DNA from: Hormiphora californensis
Taxonomy: Eukaryota; Ctenophora; Tentaculata; Cydippida; Pleurobrachiidae
Direction: 5' to 3'
NCBI GenBank assembly: GCA_020137815.1
Contig: CM035359.1
Span: 6,939,968 to 7,003,967, forward strand
Length of the DNA: 64,000 bases
The notes beneath the pieces were generated by a model. The model was not told where the DNA came from, searched no databases, and worked only from the letters and a program-made list of their open reading frames with translations. A program made the translations under genes and the position numbers. Positions 1 to 13,200 of the stretch are shown here, one piece after another. Each line of letters begins with the position of its first letter. Positions within the stretch are counted from its first letter, which is position 1.

Positions 1-993
1 GTGAAATCGTAACAAAATTCCCCCTCCGGCATCCAACAAAGTTTCCCCTCTCTTTCTGACTTATTCGATATTGTGCGATCTCAAGATCTTCTCGTCGTTC
101 GTCTCTCTAGTATAACAACTTCTCTCTTACCACACTGTACACACCCTTTCGAAGAGGCCGTTCATTTGGACACATTCATCTTTGCCTAGCTAGACTGTGT
201 AAAGGAGGGTTAGAACATAACACATTCATCTCGAGTCATGTAATTTTAGTAGTCGCGATAAGAAGCTTTATCTTAACAATTCTGTACCAGCCCCTTCAAT
301 CTTCATGATAGGTGAAGGGTGATTTAGGGAGACATCCATTGTTTTAAAATCGAGTTCTAAATTTTAGATTTCTGTTCCTACGAATTATTATTTAAATACT
401 ATAGTTCTATCAAAAGGGAATAACTTTTCTACTAATTCATTCCATATCAGCCTGTCGACACCTTCTGTTTTAGTTGTAGATTCAACCCCACACTAAAACA
501 GACATTCAGCTTGCACTAGCAGGGTTTTGTATAAAATGTCAACAGCTTGGAAGCGGCTATTTTTTAGACCTTTTATTTTTGCCTTCCTACTTATTGGTGA
601 AATATATTTATGTCATTATCTTGCTCTTTCTCCTTAGTACTGCTGGCGCTACTAATTCTTTTATTACTATGATAATTCTCACTGCACCTGATGGCTGCTG
701 TAATCTAAAACCACAACTACAACCCTCAAATATCACAGCACACTTTAATATTCATGCTCTACCTTTTATGAATATTATAATTCAATATCATTGGTTTTGT
801 TTTATCGCAGCTCAGACGCTAATTTCTGAAATGGCTAATGTGATATTATGAATAATTCTCAGCAATTCTCAGCAATAGTCATTACTTATAGCGTCTACAG
901 CCAAATCTATAACTGCTCAGAGCAGCGTGTGCGATGTTACAATCAGTACCTGACAAACTGCTCCTTTATAAAACTAATCATCTTTCAGTAGCA
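1..993. other. No recognised gene upstream of the 7TM receptor
   Basis: A-T-rich stretch with short open frames that resemble no protein I know. It probably holds 5' UTR and promoter of the receptor. A TGCTCCTTTATAAAA-like motif at about 960 lies just before the likely UTR-intron acceptor; the same motif recurs in other introns of the window. Confidence 0.5.
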
Positions 994-2438
994 ATGGCAG
1001 AACTAAACTGTACAGCGGGGAGTTTAATGAACTTTGTATGCCACCGTTCGGCTCTTGGCGTGTTTGTGTTTATTAATCTGCTTCTTGGCACGGGATGCCT
1101 CTTTCTCAATGGTAAGAAACTTGGTAACTTATTGCGATTATTCAGACTCCTGCCCCAAAAAACGATTCAAGATACTTGGCGATTTTTTATAGAGAGTTTA
1201 TATACTTCCAACTCTGATCTAAAAGCTGATTCTCTCAGGAGTCAGACAGTTTCCAATGCTACTTTTAAAACAACTTTCTCTCAGGTGTTGTAATGAAGTA
1301 CTTCATGTCAAAGTTAACCAGGAGGAGCAACCACCAACGACAACACAGTGCTGACAATATAAACCACGTGCTTTATCTGGTGAGTGTAACAATGAGGAGG
1401 GTGTTTCCGTGGTCACATACTCCATTTTATGGTCTATCTTAGACGGATTGGACAAACAACACCTCTTTTTATATCTCCCTCTTTCAGGTTTTATCAGTGC
1501 TAGGTATTCTAATCTCGATCGGCTCCCTCTTCCACTCCCTCATCTTCATCTTCACCATCTTCTACCACGAGTCTGTCCTCCGGATCCTAGTCCCGATATC
1601 CTACGCTCTTGTAATTGTCCCAACCTACGTCTCGGTAGTGACCTCCATTTGTCTGTCTGTGGTCCGGACTGTGAGTATAACTCATCCCCTCCTGAAGATT
1701 GACACTAACCTCGCCTTGGGGTGTATTGCTCTCTACGGAGTGGGGTGGGGCATCATCACGGCTATTGATCTCTACTATTGGTACTTCACTGAAGTGAGAA
1801 ATCTCTCCTACTACTTCACGTTTATAAACCTCTCTGGCGGAGTTGGGTTGTTGACCTGGTTAGATGAACAAGGATGGCTACCAGAATACTTCCGCACTAC
1901 ACCCTCCCTAATTCCTGTGATCATCTGGGGTATCCCCTGTGTCATTCCATCAATCATCTGTCTTACCTGCTGTGTCGTACAGGTTTACTCCCTGTGGAGT
2001 CGAACCAGGGTGGGACGTGATGAGATAAACAGGAGAATCACCATAACTATCCTGCTACTAACCGTCATCTTCATAATATGTAACAGTATTAGTTTCATAT
2101 TTTGTATTAGTATGGTGATGTTACAGTGGGAGGGTAGTGTGGTATTCTTCCTTCTATACACCGCTACAAGCACCCTCCCCTTCACCAACACCTTCCTAAA
2201 CCCGGTGATTCTCATTATCCGGGGTCAACAGTTGAAGAGGTACTTCGTGAGCTATGTTACTAAACGGACATTTGATATGAGCACTATGGTAAGCAATGGT
2301 GGAGGGGGTGGTGGTGGAGGAGGTGTAGGTAGAGGCGAGACTCATCTTCAACTACTGACTATACGGACGGAAGATAAACTTTCGATAAAGAACTCCCCCA
2401 AGTTTTCTAGCAAGGCATCCTCATCAAGACTACTGTGA
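994..2438 (+). CDS. Rhodopsin-like seven-transmembrane receptor, three coding exons
   Basis: Three exons join in frame: 994-1111, 1285-1379 and 1488-2438, giving about 387 residues. Exon 1 encodes a short N-terminus and TM1. Exon 2 encodes a basic first intracellular loop. Exon 3 encodes TM2 to TM7. In place of the DRY box after TM3 there is SVVRT, followed by the usual HPL, so the acidic residue is missing. TM7 ends NTFLNPVILIIRG, a variant of NPxxY without the tyrosine. The third intracellular loop is short and basic. A poly-glycine run from a GGT/GGA microsatellite lies in the C-terminal tail near position 2300. The ATG at 994 was chosen because it precedes TM1 and the frame is closed upstream; an acceptor-like TTTCAG just before it (981-987) suggests a 5' UTR intron. 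The ligand cannot be predicted. Class A membership is inferred from the topology and TM7 motif only. Confidence 0.75.
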
Positions 2439-2885
2439 ATACATGTGTGAATTATATGAGTGTGGTTGAATACTATCCAAGAACTGAAAACTATCATGAC
2501 GTGTGGGATTATCTCTGTGTTTGATCTGTTGTATACTATTCAACATATATATTAAACCCCCTGAAGTGTATTGTATTTTTCATGTCTTTGGTCCGGGACG
2601 CTATAAACCATCTACACCTGCCTACTAAATTAGAGCTAGATTGTGCAGTATTGTATGCAGCATGGGGGGGGGGGGATAAAACAATGACTGAAATGGGTAA
2701 TTCAGAACCCCCGATTCTTTTTATAACAAAATAAAGTATGATCAGTACTTGTTGCAACAAGTACTATTACTGTTATACTAATTGGGGTGAACACTGGGTG
2801 AACACTGGGTGAACACAACAAATCATTATAACATTGTTGAGTAAGGGCAGCGGTACTCGACAAATCATTACAACATGTGTCATAC
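2439..2885. other. Convergent 3' region of the 7TM receptor and HYOU1
   Basis: The receptor (+) and HYOU1 (-) converge here. I see a short G run at about 2663, an AATAAA on the plus strand near 2730 and three direct copies of GGTGAACACT near 2785-2815. The missing HYOU1 terminal exon would be expected here, but no reading frame resembling its C-terminal tail was recognised. Confidence 0.4.
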
Positions 2886-5240
2886 CTGCAACGGCAGCCT
2901 CACGTCCCTTCATCTCCTTTACCCTGTTTATCACTGGATCTGTGTAATCTTCCAGCTTAGCGAGCCTCTCATTGAACACCTGAAGAGAGGATGGGGGAGT
3001 GTTTGTTGAAGGAAATCACGTGTGCCGCGGGGTGATTGTCATGTAAAAATGTAATCTCTGATCCCACTCTCCAAAGAGAGAGAGCATCCAAAGCTAGAGT
3101 TTTCGACGGAGGATATGTAAGCTGCCAATGCTCTGACATCCGAGGAGGATCAATAGTTGACCGAAAACTTTATCTTGTATATATACAAGCAAGGAACATA
3201 TTTTATTGCCTTTGCCACTGTCAGGCCAATGCTCTGACCACAGTTCTCGCGCGCTCCGCGTGCGAACTTATTTGAGAGAAATGAGAATAGGGTCAGGCCA
3301 ATGCTCTGACAGCTTTGCCATGCCTCTATTTGTGATGATAAACAGATACACAATATTTAAAGTTAAACTCTAGCTCCCCACGTGTCGTCTAAACGCACAG
3401 ATAGAGAGTTATAATAGTTGATATATATATCAGTTTCCTGTTCTTTAGAGTTAGAAAACTCCAAGAACTATAACTGCTGAATGTGGAATAAGTTTAAATC
3501 TTGGGCCAAGGCTTGCTGTAGTAGTGAGCTTCGTTGAACAATTATTATCCCATAATTACCTTGTAATTGTCGGTTCGAGCCCGGCCCTCGCCAGATATTT
3601 TTCTAGTTTCCTCCCTATTTAATCCTAATCAGATCTCATTATAATAATTACCTTGTAAGATTCGCCCCAACTATCTTCCTCAATCCAGTTAGATTCCGCC
3701 TCCAGGGCTCCCTGAATCTTCTCCATTTCTTCAGCCGTACTGGCAGAGACATAAATATCTGGAGGGAGGGGATGAGTTATACTGGCAGAGACATAAATAG
3801 CTGGAGGGGAGGGGATGAGTTATACTGGCAGAGACATAAATATCTGGAGGGGAGGGGATGAGTTATACTGGCAGAGACATAAATATCTGGAGGGGAGGGG
3901 ATGAGTTATACTGGCAGAGACATAAATATCTGGAGGGGAGGGGATGAGTTATACTGGCAGAGACATAAATAGCTGGAGGGGAGAAAGTTGTGTACCCTAC
4001 TAAAATATAGTTCGACGTGTCGCGACGCGCGATCGATGAACGATCGATGAACGATCGATAAACGATCGATATCGATCGTTTATCGATCGTTCATCGATCG
4101 CGCGTCGCGACGCGTCGAACTATATTTTAGTAGGGTAGGTGAAAACTGAATATAATCGTAAAGCGTGAACGGGGGGGGGGGACCTAGGGTGATCGGGAGA
4201 AATGGGTTTTTGGGTAAAATGATCAGACACAAGTTTTCCACAGAATGATGGGTGGGAGGAGATGTGACGATATCTAGATGCTACCTGCAGATCAGCTGAA
4301 GTTTGTGTATATCTGCTGCAGATACATTAGAAAAACATTGAGTTCACACGTTATTTCCTTCTGCATAGGTTTAGCCTCTTTGTTTCGTGTCTTAATTCTT
4401 CTATTCAATGTTAATTCTTCTATTCATTGTTCAATTATAGTCCTTCTATTGGTGAGATCTTACCGCGGTATAACTTATCCTAAATGTTGTGTTTTCGAAA
4501 GTGAATGGTTCATTTATTATCTAACGTATCCCCCTTTGCTAATTCTTATCTAGCTCTTCTACACGGTATCTATCGTATCTTATAATATCTTTCTATATCT
4601 CTCTATCGTATGTGGTACTGGTAGTGAACAAAAAAAGAATCTAACATAGCACTACATCAGATCTTTACGTGAACGAATCAGAATTGCTAAAATAGCAGAA
4701 CTACAAGTCTGAACGAATCAGAATTGCTAAAATAGCAGAACTACAAGTCTGAATTACTAAAATAGTATAATCTGAACTGTACCGGAAGTAAGACGATCCT
4801 TCATAGAGATCACAAACGACTCAAGCTTGTTCCTAGACTCTTCCGTTGCTCTCTTTTCATCGTCTATCTTTTGGAGTGCTGCCAGCTTTTCTCTGCTCAC
4901 AGTCGTGTCACCAAGGTTGGGGATACCTGAAAAGGGGTGTAATAGGTTATATTGCAATCTAGAAGACTGAGAGAATTCCCTGCTTGGATCTGTCAGGCCA
5001 ATGCTCTGACCACAGTTCTCGCGCGAAATGAGAATAGGGTCACCGGTCAGGCCAATGCTCTGACAGGCTTGGATAAGCTTTAGAGAAATATAAGGCTTGA
5101 ATTGGTCATATCTCTCTCTCTCTCCCTTTTGCTTCCCATCTCCTATAGTTTACTACACATGATTTATGACTAATGTCGACCGCTCTGTGTTACTTCCTGG
5201 TAAAATCATTCGAGCGAGAGGAATTAGAGATAAATAGAGA

Positions 5241-5333
<93 letters not shown>

Positions 5334-8300
5334 GCGGTCGACAGAAGTCAGAATCGACAGCTTCGCTTTCCAGCCGCCATATTGTGACCTTGTTTTGTCG
5401 AAGTGTGACCTACTTAGTATTTTTACTCAAGAAAAGTTCTCTCTACAAGACGTTGAATTGTACATACACAGACTCAAACAGCACCCCTCAAGAACCAGAT
5501 TTGGAAGATGCCAGACGATAGTATGTGCAAAAAGGGGGAAGATCCCGAAAAGGGTGAAAAACAGTTTTATAGGTAACTCCTTGCATATCATTGAAACAAA
5601 CCTTGTCATAACCTTTTCTAGCATACATTGTGTTTGAACAAGCAGTTTTGACAGCTGGTAGTGGTACATAAAACTTAGAAAGGGCCTAAAAATCTAAATC
5701 TAATTTCCCGTCATATTTTCAGTCACACAGATTTCGGTTCTGATCTTTATCAAGTGCTGGTGGTTGAACGAAACAAACGTCCTCTCATCTGCAAAATTCT
5801 ATGGGTTGTTGTGTGTCTAGGATTCTTTGGGACGTGCATCTACCTTGTTTACAACCTTCTTAATGAGTATTTCCAGTACAGCTCTTACGATAAGATCCAG
5901 ACGAGCTTTAAATCGAACGAGACCCTTCCCGCAAGTCAGTCTACCACGTAATAATTAATGTTTACCATAATAACCGTAGGGTTAACTCTAAAATAACAAC
6001 ACAGCCTGTTGATTTGTTCAATTCCTCCTGCCTGTCACAGGATGCGGTGAGAGAGGAGGATCGATCCTTGTCTCTCCACAGTTGCCTAGTAACTGTTGCC
6101 TAGTAACAGTTGCCTAGGCAACCGTTGACAAACTCTAATATATTTCAGTTACAATCTGTAGCAAGAACCCCTATAACTACACACAAATGCTCCATCTAAT
6201 GGATGCTGAGCAGGACGGGGCGTTACAGAACCTTCTTTTTGAAATGTCCAAGTATAACGGGACAGGAGACCTTGGAAGCACTGGCAACTTTTTCATAGAT
6301 GTTTCAAGTAAGGGAAGTTTTTACAAAAAAATTGACTGAATTCGGAATTTTTGTCTACTCTAGTAAATTAACTTTCTTATCAGATGTGTCTAAGAACATT
6401 GAAAACTTGGATAACCTCGGCAACTATGATGGAAGTGATTACGCACTATACATTAGGGACGAAATCGCGATAACACCGTCCGATTTCATTGCCACACATG
6501 TATACGACTACAAGTAAGGGGACAAAATCAACCACGACATATACGGCAGTCTATTCAAATTCTAAACTGTTTTCAGGATGGGGAGTCAGTGGAAATTTCT
6601 AGGCTCGGACTGGAATATTTTCTATGTTCCTCATATGCTAGGGTATTGTCTAAGGTTAAACGATGACCAAAAACTCGTCCAAATAGTACCTGGTGTGCAG
6701 GGTGGCTTTTCTATCATTCTCAACGCATTTGTGGATGACTACATGCCAAATATTGTAAGTTACAACATTACTCCTTTATCAAACTATTCACTGATTTTGC
6801 TCCTTTATAAAAATTTATTCCACAAAAACCGCCACGAAACCTTAACAGTACAACTTCTTACAGGAAACGCAAGGTTTCGAGGTGTATTTGAGAACCCCAT
6901 ACGAAGAAGTGTTGATAAACCGAGGTGGTATAACGGTGGAGCCTGGCCGTGTTACCAATATACGAATTGAAAAGAACAAAGTTACTCGTCTGAACGGGAA
7001 ATGGGGAACTTGCTTTAGCACAGTAAATATTACTTGCAAATCATATCTATCGTCAAACTATTTACCAAAGATCATATTTGCATCTGACTATATTCCATAT
7101 GTTGTTCAGCCCAGTTCATACTATCCGGAGAAAAAGGGAGTTCACGAGAGTCAGAGAGAGTGTTACCAGGAATGGCTGATTGCACAGTCCGAATACGAGT
7201 GTGATTGTACACCTTGGTACTACAATATGAGGTAATGATTGCACAGTCCGAATACGAGTGTGATTGTACACCGTGGTACTACAACATGAGGTAATGATTG
7301 CACAGTCCGAATACGAGTGTGATTGTACACCGTGGTACTACAACATGAGGTAATGATTGCACAGTCCGAATACGAGTGTGATTGTACACCGTGGTACTAC
7401 AACATGAGGTAATGATTGCACAGTCCGAATACGAGTGTGATTGTACACCGTGGTACTACAACATGAGGTAATGATTGCACAGTCCGAATACGAGTGTGAT
7501 TGTACACCGTGGTACTACAACATGAGGTAATGATTGCACAGTCCGAATACGAGTGTGATTGTACACCGTGGTACTACAACATGAGGTAATGATTGCACAG
7601 TCCGAATACGAGTGTGATTGTACACCTTGGTACTACAACATGAGGTAATGATTGCACAGTCCGAATACGAGTGTGATTGTACACCTTGGTACTACAATAT
7701 GAGGTAATGACTACTAATGAGTAACTAATGATTACTAATGAACCCCCAATGATATTCCCCTATTCGCCATTGTATACAGTCGGACCCCAATTTATCGGAC
7801 AAAACCCTTTCCCAGAGTATTCCGGTAAATCGGGGTCTGACTGTGCTGCGTTTGTCATAAAAAAGGGAGGGTCTTTTTTTCTTGATTTACCAAATTTCAC
7901 AAAAACTATTAGGATCAGTTAGAACAAAGACAGTACATACATACATATGTATATATCGATATGATATATCATATTGCTTTATTATTTATAATATTAGGGA
8001 CGGTTTTTGATTTTACACGATATCTGAAAATTCTGCAGGATAGCCCAGTTAAAGGAGATCGAAGAAGGAACTGAGGGAAGTACAGAGGAAAGTAATGAAG
8101 AAGGGGGAACTAGCGGAACTGGATATGAAGAATGTACCTTTGCCAAGCAGTTCATATGCGATCAAGTCATCTACCGTAAGTTCCTTGAGATGATTTAATC
8201 TTAGCCACCCTCTTGCTTCGATATGTCGCCAATAAGGAAGGCAATATAATAATGGTGATAATTTGGGGCTGGGAGGGTAGGGGCTGAATATATACAATAT

Positions 8301-10172
8301 CAATTAAAAATTGGCACATTTCAAGAGATGATGGAGACGGAGAAGAACGTGTCGGGGAAAAGTGCTCCAAAGGAAAATTATTGTAATCAAGAACGTTGTA
8401 CATACGACACATGGACCCATACTCTTTCATCATCCGCTGTACGTTCTAGTTTGATACAATCGAATCGGGTTTTTACACGGCAAATCGAGATTCAGGTAAA
8501 CCGAGCTTTGTTTGTAACATCTAGTATTTCAGTGGCCACCTAACCAAGACTACTATGAATTCAGCCAGCGTTCTCTTATGTCTGATGACCCTGATATGAC
8601 ATACGCCGCCAAAAACTTTGCCAAGGTATACTAATTGTTGCAGATGTAACTCTTTAATTGGTTGACTAATTAATAAATTTGGCATTTGGATAATAACAAT
8701 GCTTCTTTCAGATTAACATTTTCTATGAGGACCTCCGAGAGATAAACATTGCCCAAAATAAAGCCTACGAAGTCTTTAGTTTTATTGGTAAGTGCATGTT
8801 TTTTGTATAGGACAATTATTTGTTATTTTATACTTAGCACCAAGAGCAGAGCAGGGCTTGGGGTAATTAGCTAGAAAATTTGATGCTATGTATCTCCCTA
8901 CAATCTGCTGCATTTTTAGCAGAGCTCGTTACTCCTTTATAAAACTTTTTTCAGCTAAATTCGTTACTCCTTTATAAAAATATTTTTCAGCTGAGTTCGG
9001 TGGCGGTGTTGATTTCTTTATTGGAGTTTCCTTCTTCACTGCATTCCAAGCACTGGAAATCTTCATCGCCTACACATGCTGCAAGAAATGCCGGCGAAGA
9101 AAGGCTGAAAGCGATAAGGGCGGTGAGGCGCCGTGAAGTTGATCTAGAAACTATATATGTTTGATATCTGCGATATCCTATTGGACCGATGATATTTTAT
9201 TGGTATATTTAGACGGCACAGTTGCGTGTGTTTATCATCTTATATTATCCTGTGAAATATTTATGAGACGATTAACCCAAAATATTCATTTTGTGACAAA
9301 CCCAATACGTACCTCCAAAACTGTCTATTGGAATATGTGTATCATGTGATATTTAATAGGTTTTCATTGTTTGTCACTCGTATATCATTAGCAGCTGTAG
9401 ACGGGGAGGGGGGTTGACCCAACGTACAGGTCACCCTCATGGAATAAAACTAAACACTATAATGCCCCTTCTTATGCGTGTATCAGCATCATCGTCCACC
9501 TATTTCTACGAGCATTCCCTACATTGTGACAACAACTTGGTGCCTCACTTGTGAGACGACAATTATAATTTACCGAGAGTTTATAGTTGTAAAATAAGAG
9601 TCCTGTTTGCATTCAGATCAGTTTTTGATTGCACAACGAACTATGAGTGCTCTTTAATAAAGTAAGCCTTGCCAGAGTTTATCGAAAATTCTCTCTTTTT
9701 ACGCACGTTCCTCCGCGGTGTTAATTTGCAGTTTCTTTGTTTTCACTGTTTGATCCACCCTGTTGAATAGTAAAACTGACATATTGTGCTCAGATCAGAA
9801 AGCATTGTCTGCCGTTGTCAAGCATTCGTCAAAATGTCTCTCTTGAAATGCAGATTCACTCAAGATCAGGTTCCGATCCTCGAACCGGTGTCAAAATGTC
9901 GTTCTTTATACGGAAGCAAACGACATCTTCTTCCTTTATTATCAGTTCCTTTACCAAGACTGGAGTCAAACAAGATTACTTCTTTCGTTTCAATATCTCA
10001 CTGCCGTTGTTCGACAATCTCTTCCACAAGTTCAACTGCTTGAATATTCAAGGAGACTCGAGAACTTGATGTTTTGTCCAGAGCTAGAATTTAGCTGGTA
10101 ATCTTGGCACTCAAGTTTTGAATTCATTCAAAAGTTTGAGCACCATCATACGCGATAATCTGCCCTCCCTGG

Positions 10173-10230
<58 letters not shown>

Positions 10231-13200
10231 GGAAGATCGTGTGGAACAGAGGAAGAATAGAGAGAGAGCCAAGAAGAGCGTGACTACTTCTACTATTAGT
10301 ATAGACTATATCGCTATCTACTCTTAGCTATGGATCTCTCTCCTTACGAGAGAAAATCACCAGACAAAAGGAGCAGACGGAGGAGAAAAATTCCCGTAAC
10401 GAACCCTAGACCACGAACCCGCTGTACTGGGCCGAGTTTTCACGCAAGGTAAACGGCTAAATACGTCTTGAAAGCTTACTTTATGTTGGCCCAAAGCATA
10501 ATTATCGTATGGCTGCACTCAATAACAAGCCATGAAGAATCGCATCTGACTGAGGGAAGAAGATAGAATCCGGCACCGGATGTCCAGAATATCGAACGTT
10601 TTCGTTTGTCGACTTTCCTTTCTCGTCGAATTTGATTGTACATAGTACTACATACACTGTGAAAAGTTACAAAGAAGATCTCATGAAGCCTGGTTTCTAA
10701 TGCACGTTGATTTCACATGCATTAGCGGCAGTTCCCGGCAGTTCCTAGAACTAAGAACACCTACATACATGAGCATGAGTTTAATAGTTGTACTTGTTAA
10801 CCACTTCTGAAGCTGCTTTAAAGTTGCTTATGGAGTTGCTATCGTGGAAGTCGATTCCTTATGAACTATACCACCACTGCAATTTCAACTGCACTTTCCC
10901 ACTTTACTTCGGATTTTCTATTAGCTTCACATAGAATTCAAATTCAGATAATTTCTTTGTAATATAGATCACTAGCGCACCCATTGGGTGCGCCTCAAAT
11001 AAGGATTGTTCACAAACCACCCGGCTTCGCCGGGTGGCCCTCTTTATTCCCACATTAGTCATTAATTGATGGTTGCCATGGCAACTAAATCGGTAACTAA
11101 GGAGACTGAATTGCTAAATTATGTTCCGAAATAATCACTAACTGCCATAAGAGTTTAAACACCTGCTCCCAAGAAGAAGGCCGGCTGTTTAACGTATTTC
11201 GTTGCCCGGCTTTGAGTTTTCCATCATAGTTCCATTCGACACTCCCATAATAATGGGTGTGGAATACATGTCTCAAAGACATGTGAGTACAGAGCTGATG
11301 ACTGTGAGACATGTGACACTGACAGGGGTGTCACTGACAGGGGTACTAATTAGGTTGATGTGATCTGATAACAGGAGATCTGAGAGAAGTGTGCGAATAG
11401 AAGGTGTCCCTATAGCACCTATGACGACACCTCGACCAACATATGACGTGTCAGGAATGCGCCAGGTTGAAATTAAAATGAAAGTTTGAATGCCGTTCCT
11501 GTGTCCTGTGCGCACGCAATTCCCAGTTGCCCAAAATTACATCACAGCTGTATTTCGTCACAACACGCCACTGAAATTCTTAATGAAGGAGCAGACTGTC
11601 GCTTAGATACCGCCTAACGAACGACCATCACGACGTCGTTCATCTCCAAATTATAATAGAGACTAGCGCACCCATTGGGTGCGTCTCAAGTAAGGGCCTT
11701 TTGACAACCCACCCGGCTTCGCCGGGCGGTTCTTTTCGCCCCTTTCAACGTCAATAACACGGTTGCCATGGCAACTGAATTGGTAACTATGGGGACTGGC
11801 CTGTTAAAAGTCATTCGAAAATATTAACAAACTTCCACTGGAAGTTCCAAAACTGTGAGCAACAGCTATACAGCTTTGGGCACATAAAGTGTTTTATGAA
11901 GGAGCACTGTCGCGTAGAAACGCACTGAACGAACGACTTCGACTTCGACGTTCATCTCCAAATTATAATAGAGACTAGCGCACCCATTGGGTGCGCCTCA
12001 AGTATAAAGGGCTTTTCGGTAACCCATCCGGCTTCGCCGGGTGGTTCTTTTCGCCCCTTTCAACGCCAATAACACGGTTGCCATGGCAACTGAATTGGTA
12101 TTTATGGGGACTGGCATGTTAAAAGTCATTCAAAAATATTAACAAACTTCCACTGGAAGTTCCAAAACGGTGAGCAACAGCTTTACAGCTTTGGTCATAT
12201 AAAGTGTTTTATGAAGGAGCAGTCTGTCGCTTAGATACCGCTGAACGAACGGCTTCGACTTCGACGACGTTCATCTCCAAATTATAATAGAGACTAGCGC
12301 ACCCACCGGGTGCGCCTCTGGCCTCAAGTAAGGGCTTTTGATAACCCACCCGGCTTCGCCGGATGGTTCTTTTCACCCCTTTCAACGTCAATAACACGGT
12401 TGCCTTAGCAACTGAATTGGTAACTATGGAGACTGGCATGTTAAAAGTCATTCGAAAATATTAACAAACTTCCACTGGAAGTTCCAAAAATGTAAATATC
12501 AGCTTCACAGCTTTGGCCACATAAAGTGTTTTATGAAGGAGCACTGTCGCGTAGAAACGCACTGAACGAACGACCATCACGCGACATCTCCAAATTATAA
12601 TAGAGATTGTTTACATAGCGACGCTATGATAGTTTGTGATGTAGATACCTTATAAATATACAGCTTGAGCTGGGAGAGAGGGGTAATTGCTTTACATATC
12701 ATTATTCAGCTTTGTAGAATAGGCTCGTCATAAGCCTCTGTGTAAGGCTTGTTCATAGTATTAACTTCATACTGCTCTGTTTAGTTCTTCAAGCTCGTTT
12801 AGTCGCCTGATACTGTGTCCTTGCTCCGCAAAAAATAAAGTATGAACAATTCAACAAGCTCGAGGGAGACAGTCTGTAACAATAGAAAGGGGTCTTAAAC
12901 CCACACATGCCCTTTTGTTGTTTTGTACCATAAAGTATATTGTCATCGGTGAGACCCCTTACTTCGTTTGAGCTTGTCTAATTTCCCGATCTATTATTTG
13001 CTTTCTACACACAATTAGTATATTATTCATTATTTTCATAAGCCCATATTCCTGGTACTACCTGTTTTTAAGAGTTTCTAAGCATTAGATCTAGTGTCTC
13101 AACATTTCCCTATTCCTCCTCGAAGGGAAGTGACACGGTCATGTACGAGGGTTCGGGGGATAAGGAGGACGGGGAGGAGTTTGTGAAACAGTTCTACAGT

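Noticed and set aside
1409-1702. Alternative frame overlapping the 7TM receptor
   Set aside because: Shadow frame; the receptor frame has seven clear hydrophobic segments and consistent splice phases.
3560-3600. tRNA-derived SINE (CGGTTCGAGCCCG)
   Set aside because: Only a box-B-like match is present; no convincing box A at the right distance.
10971-12604. Hammerhead-ribozyme retrozyme for the 310-bp tandem units
   Set aside because: Unit length and hairpins fit, but I found no CTGANGA...GAAA core in the right arrangement on either strand.
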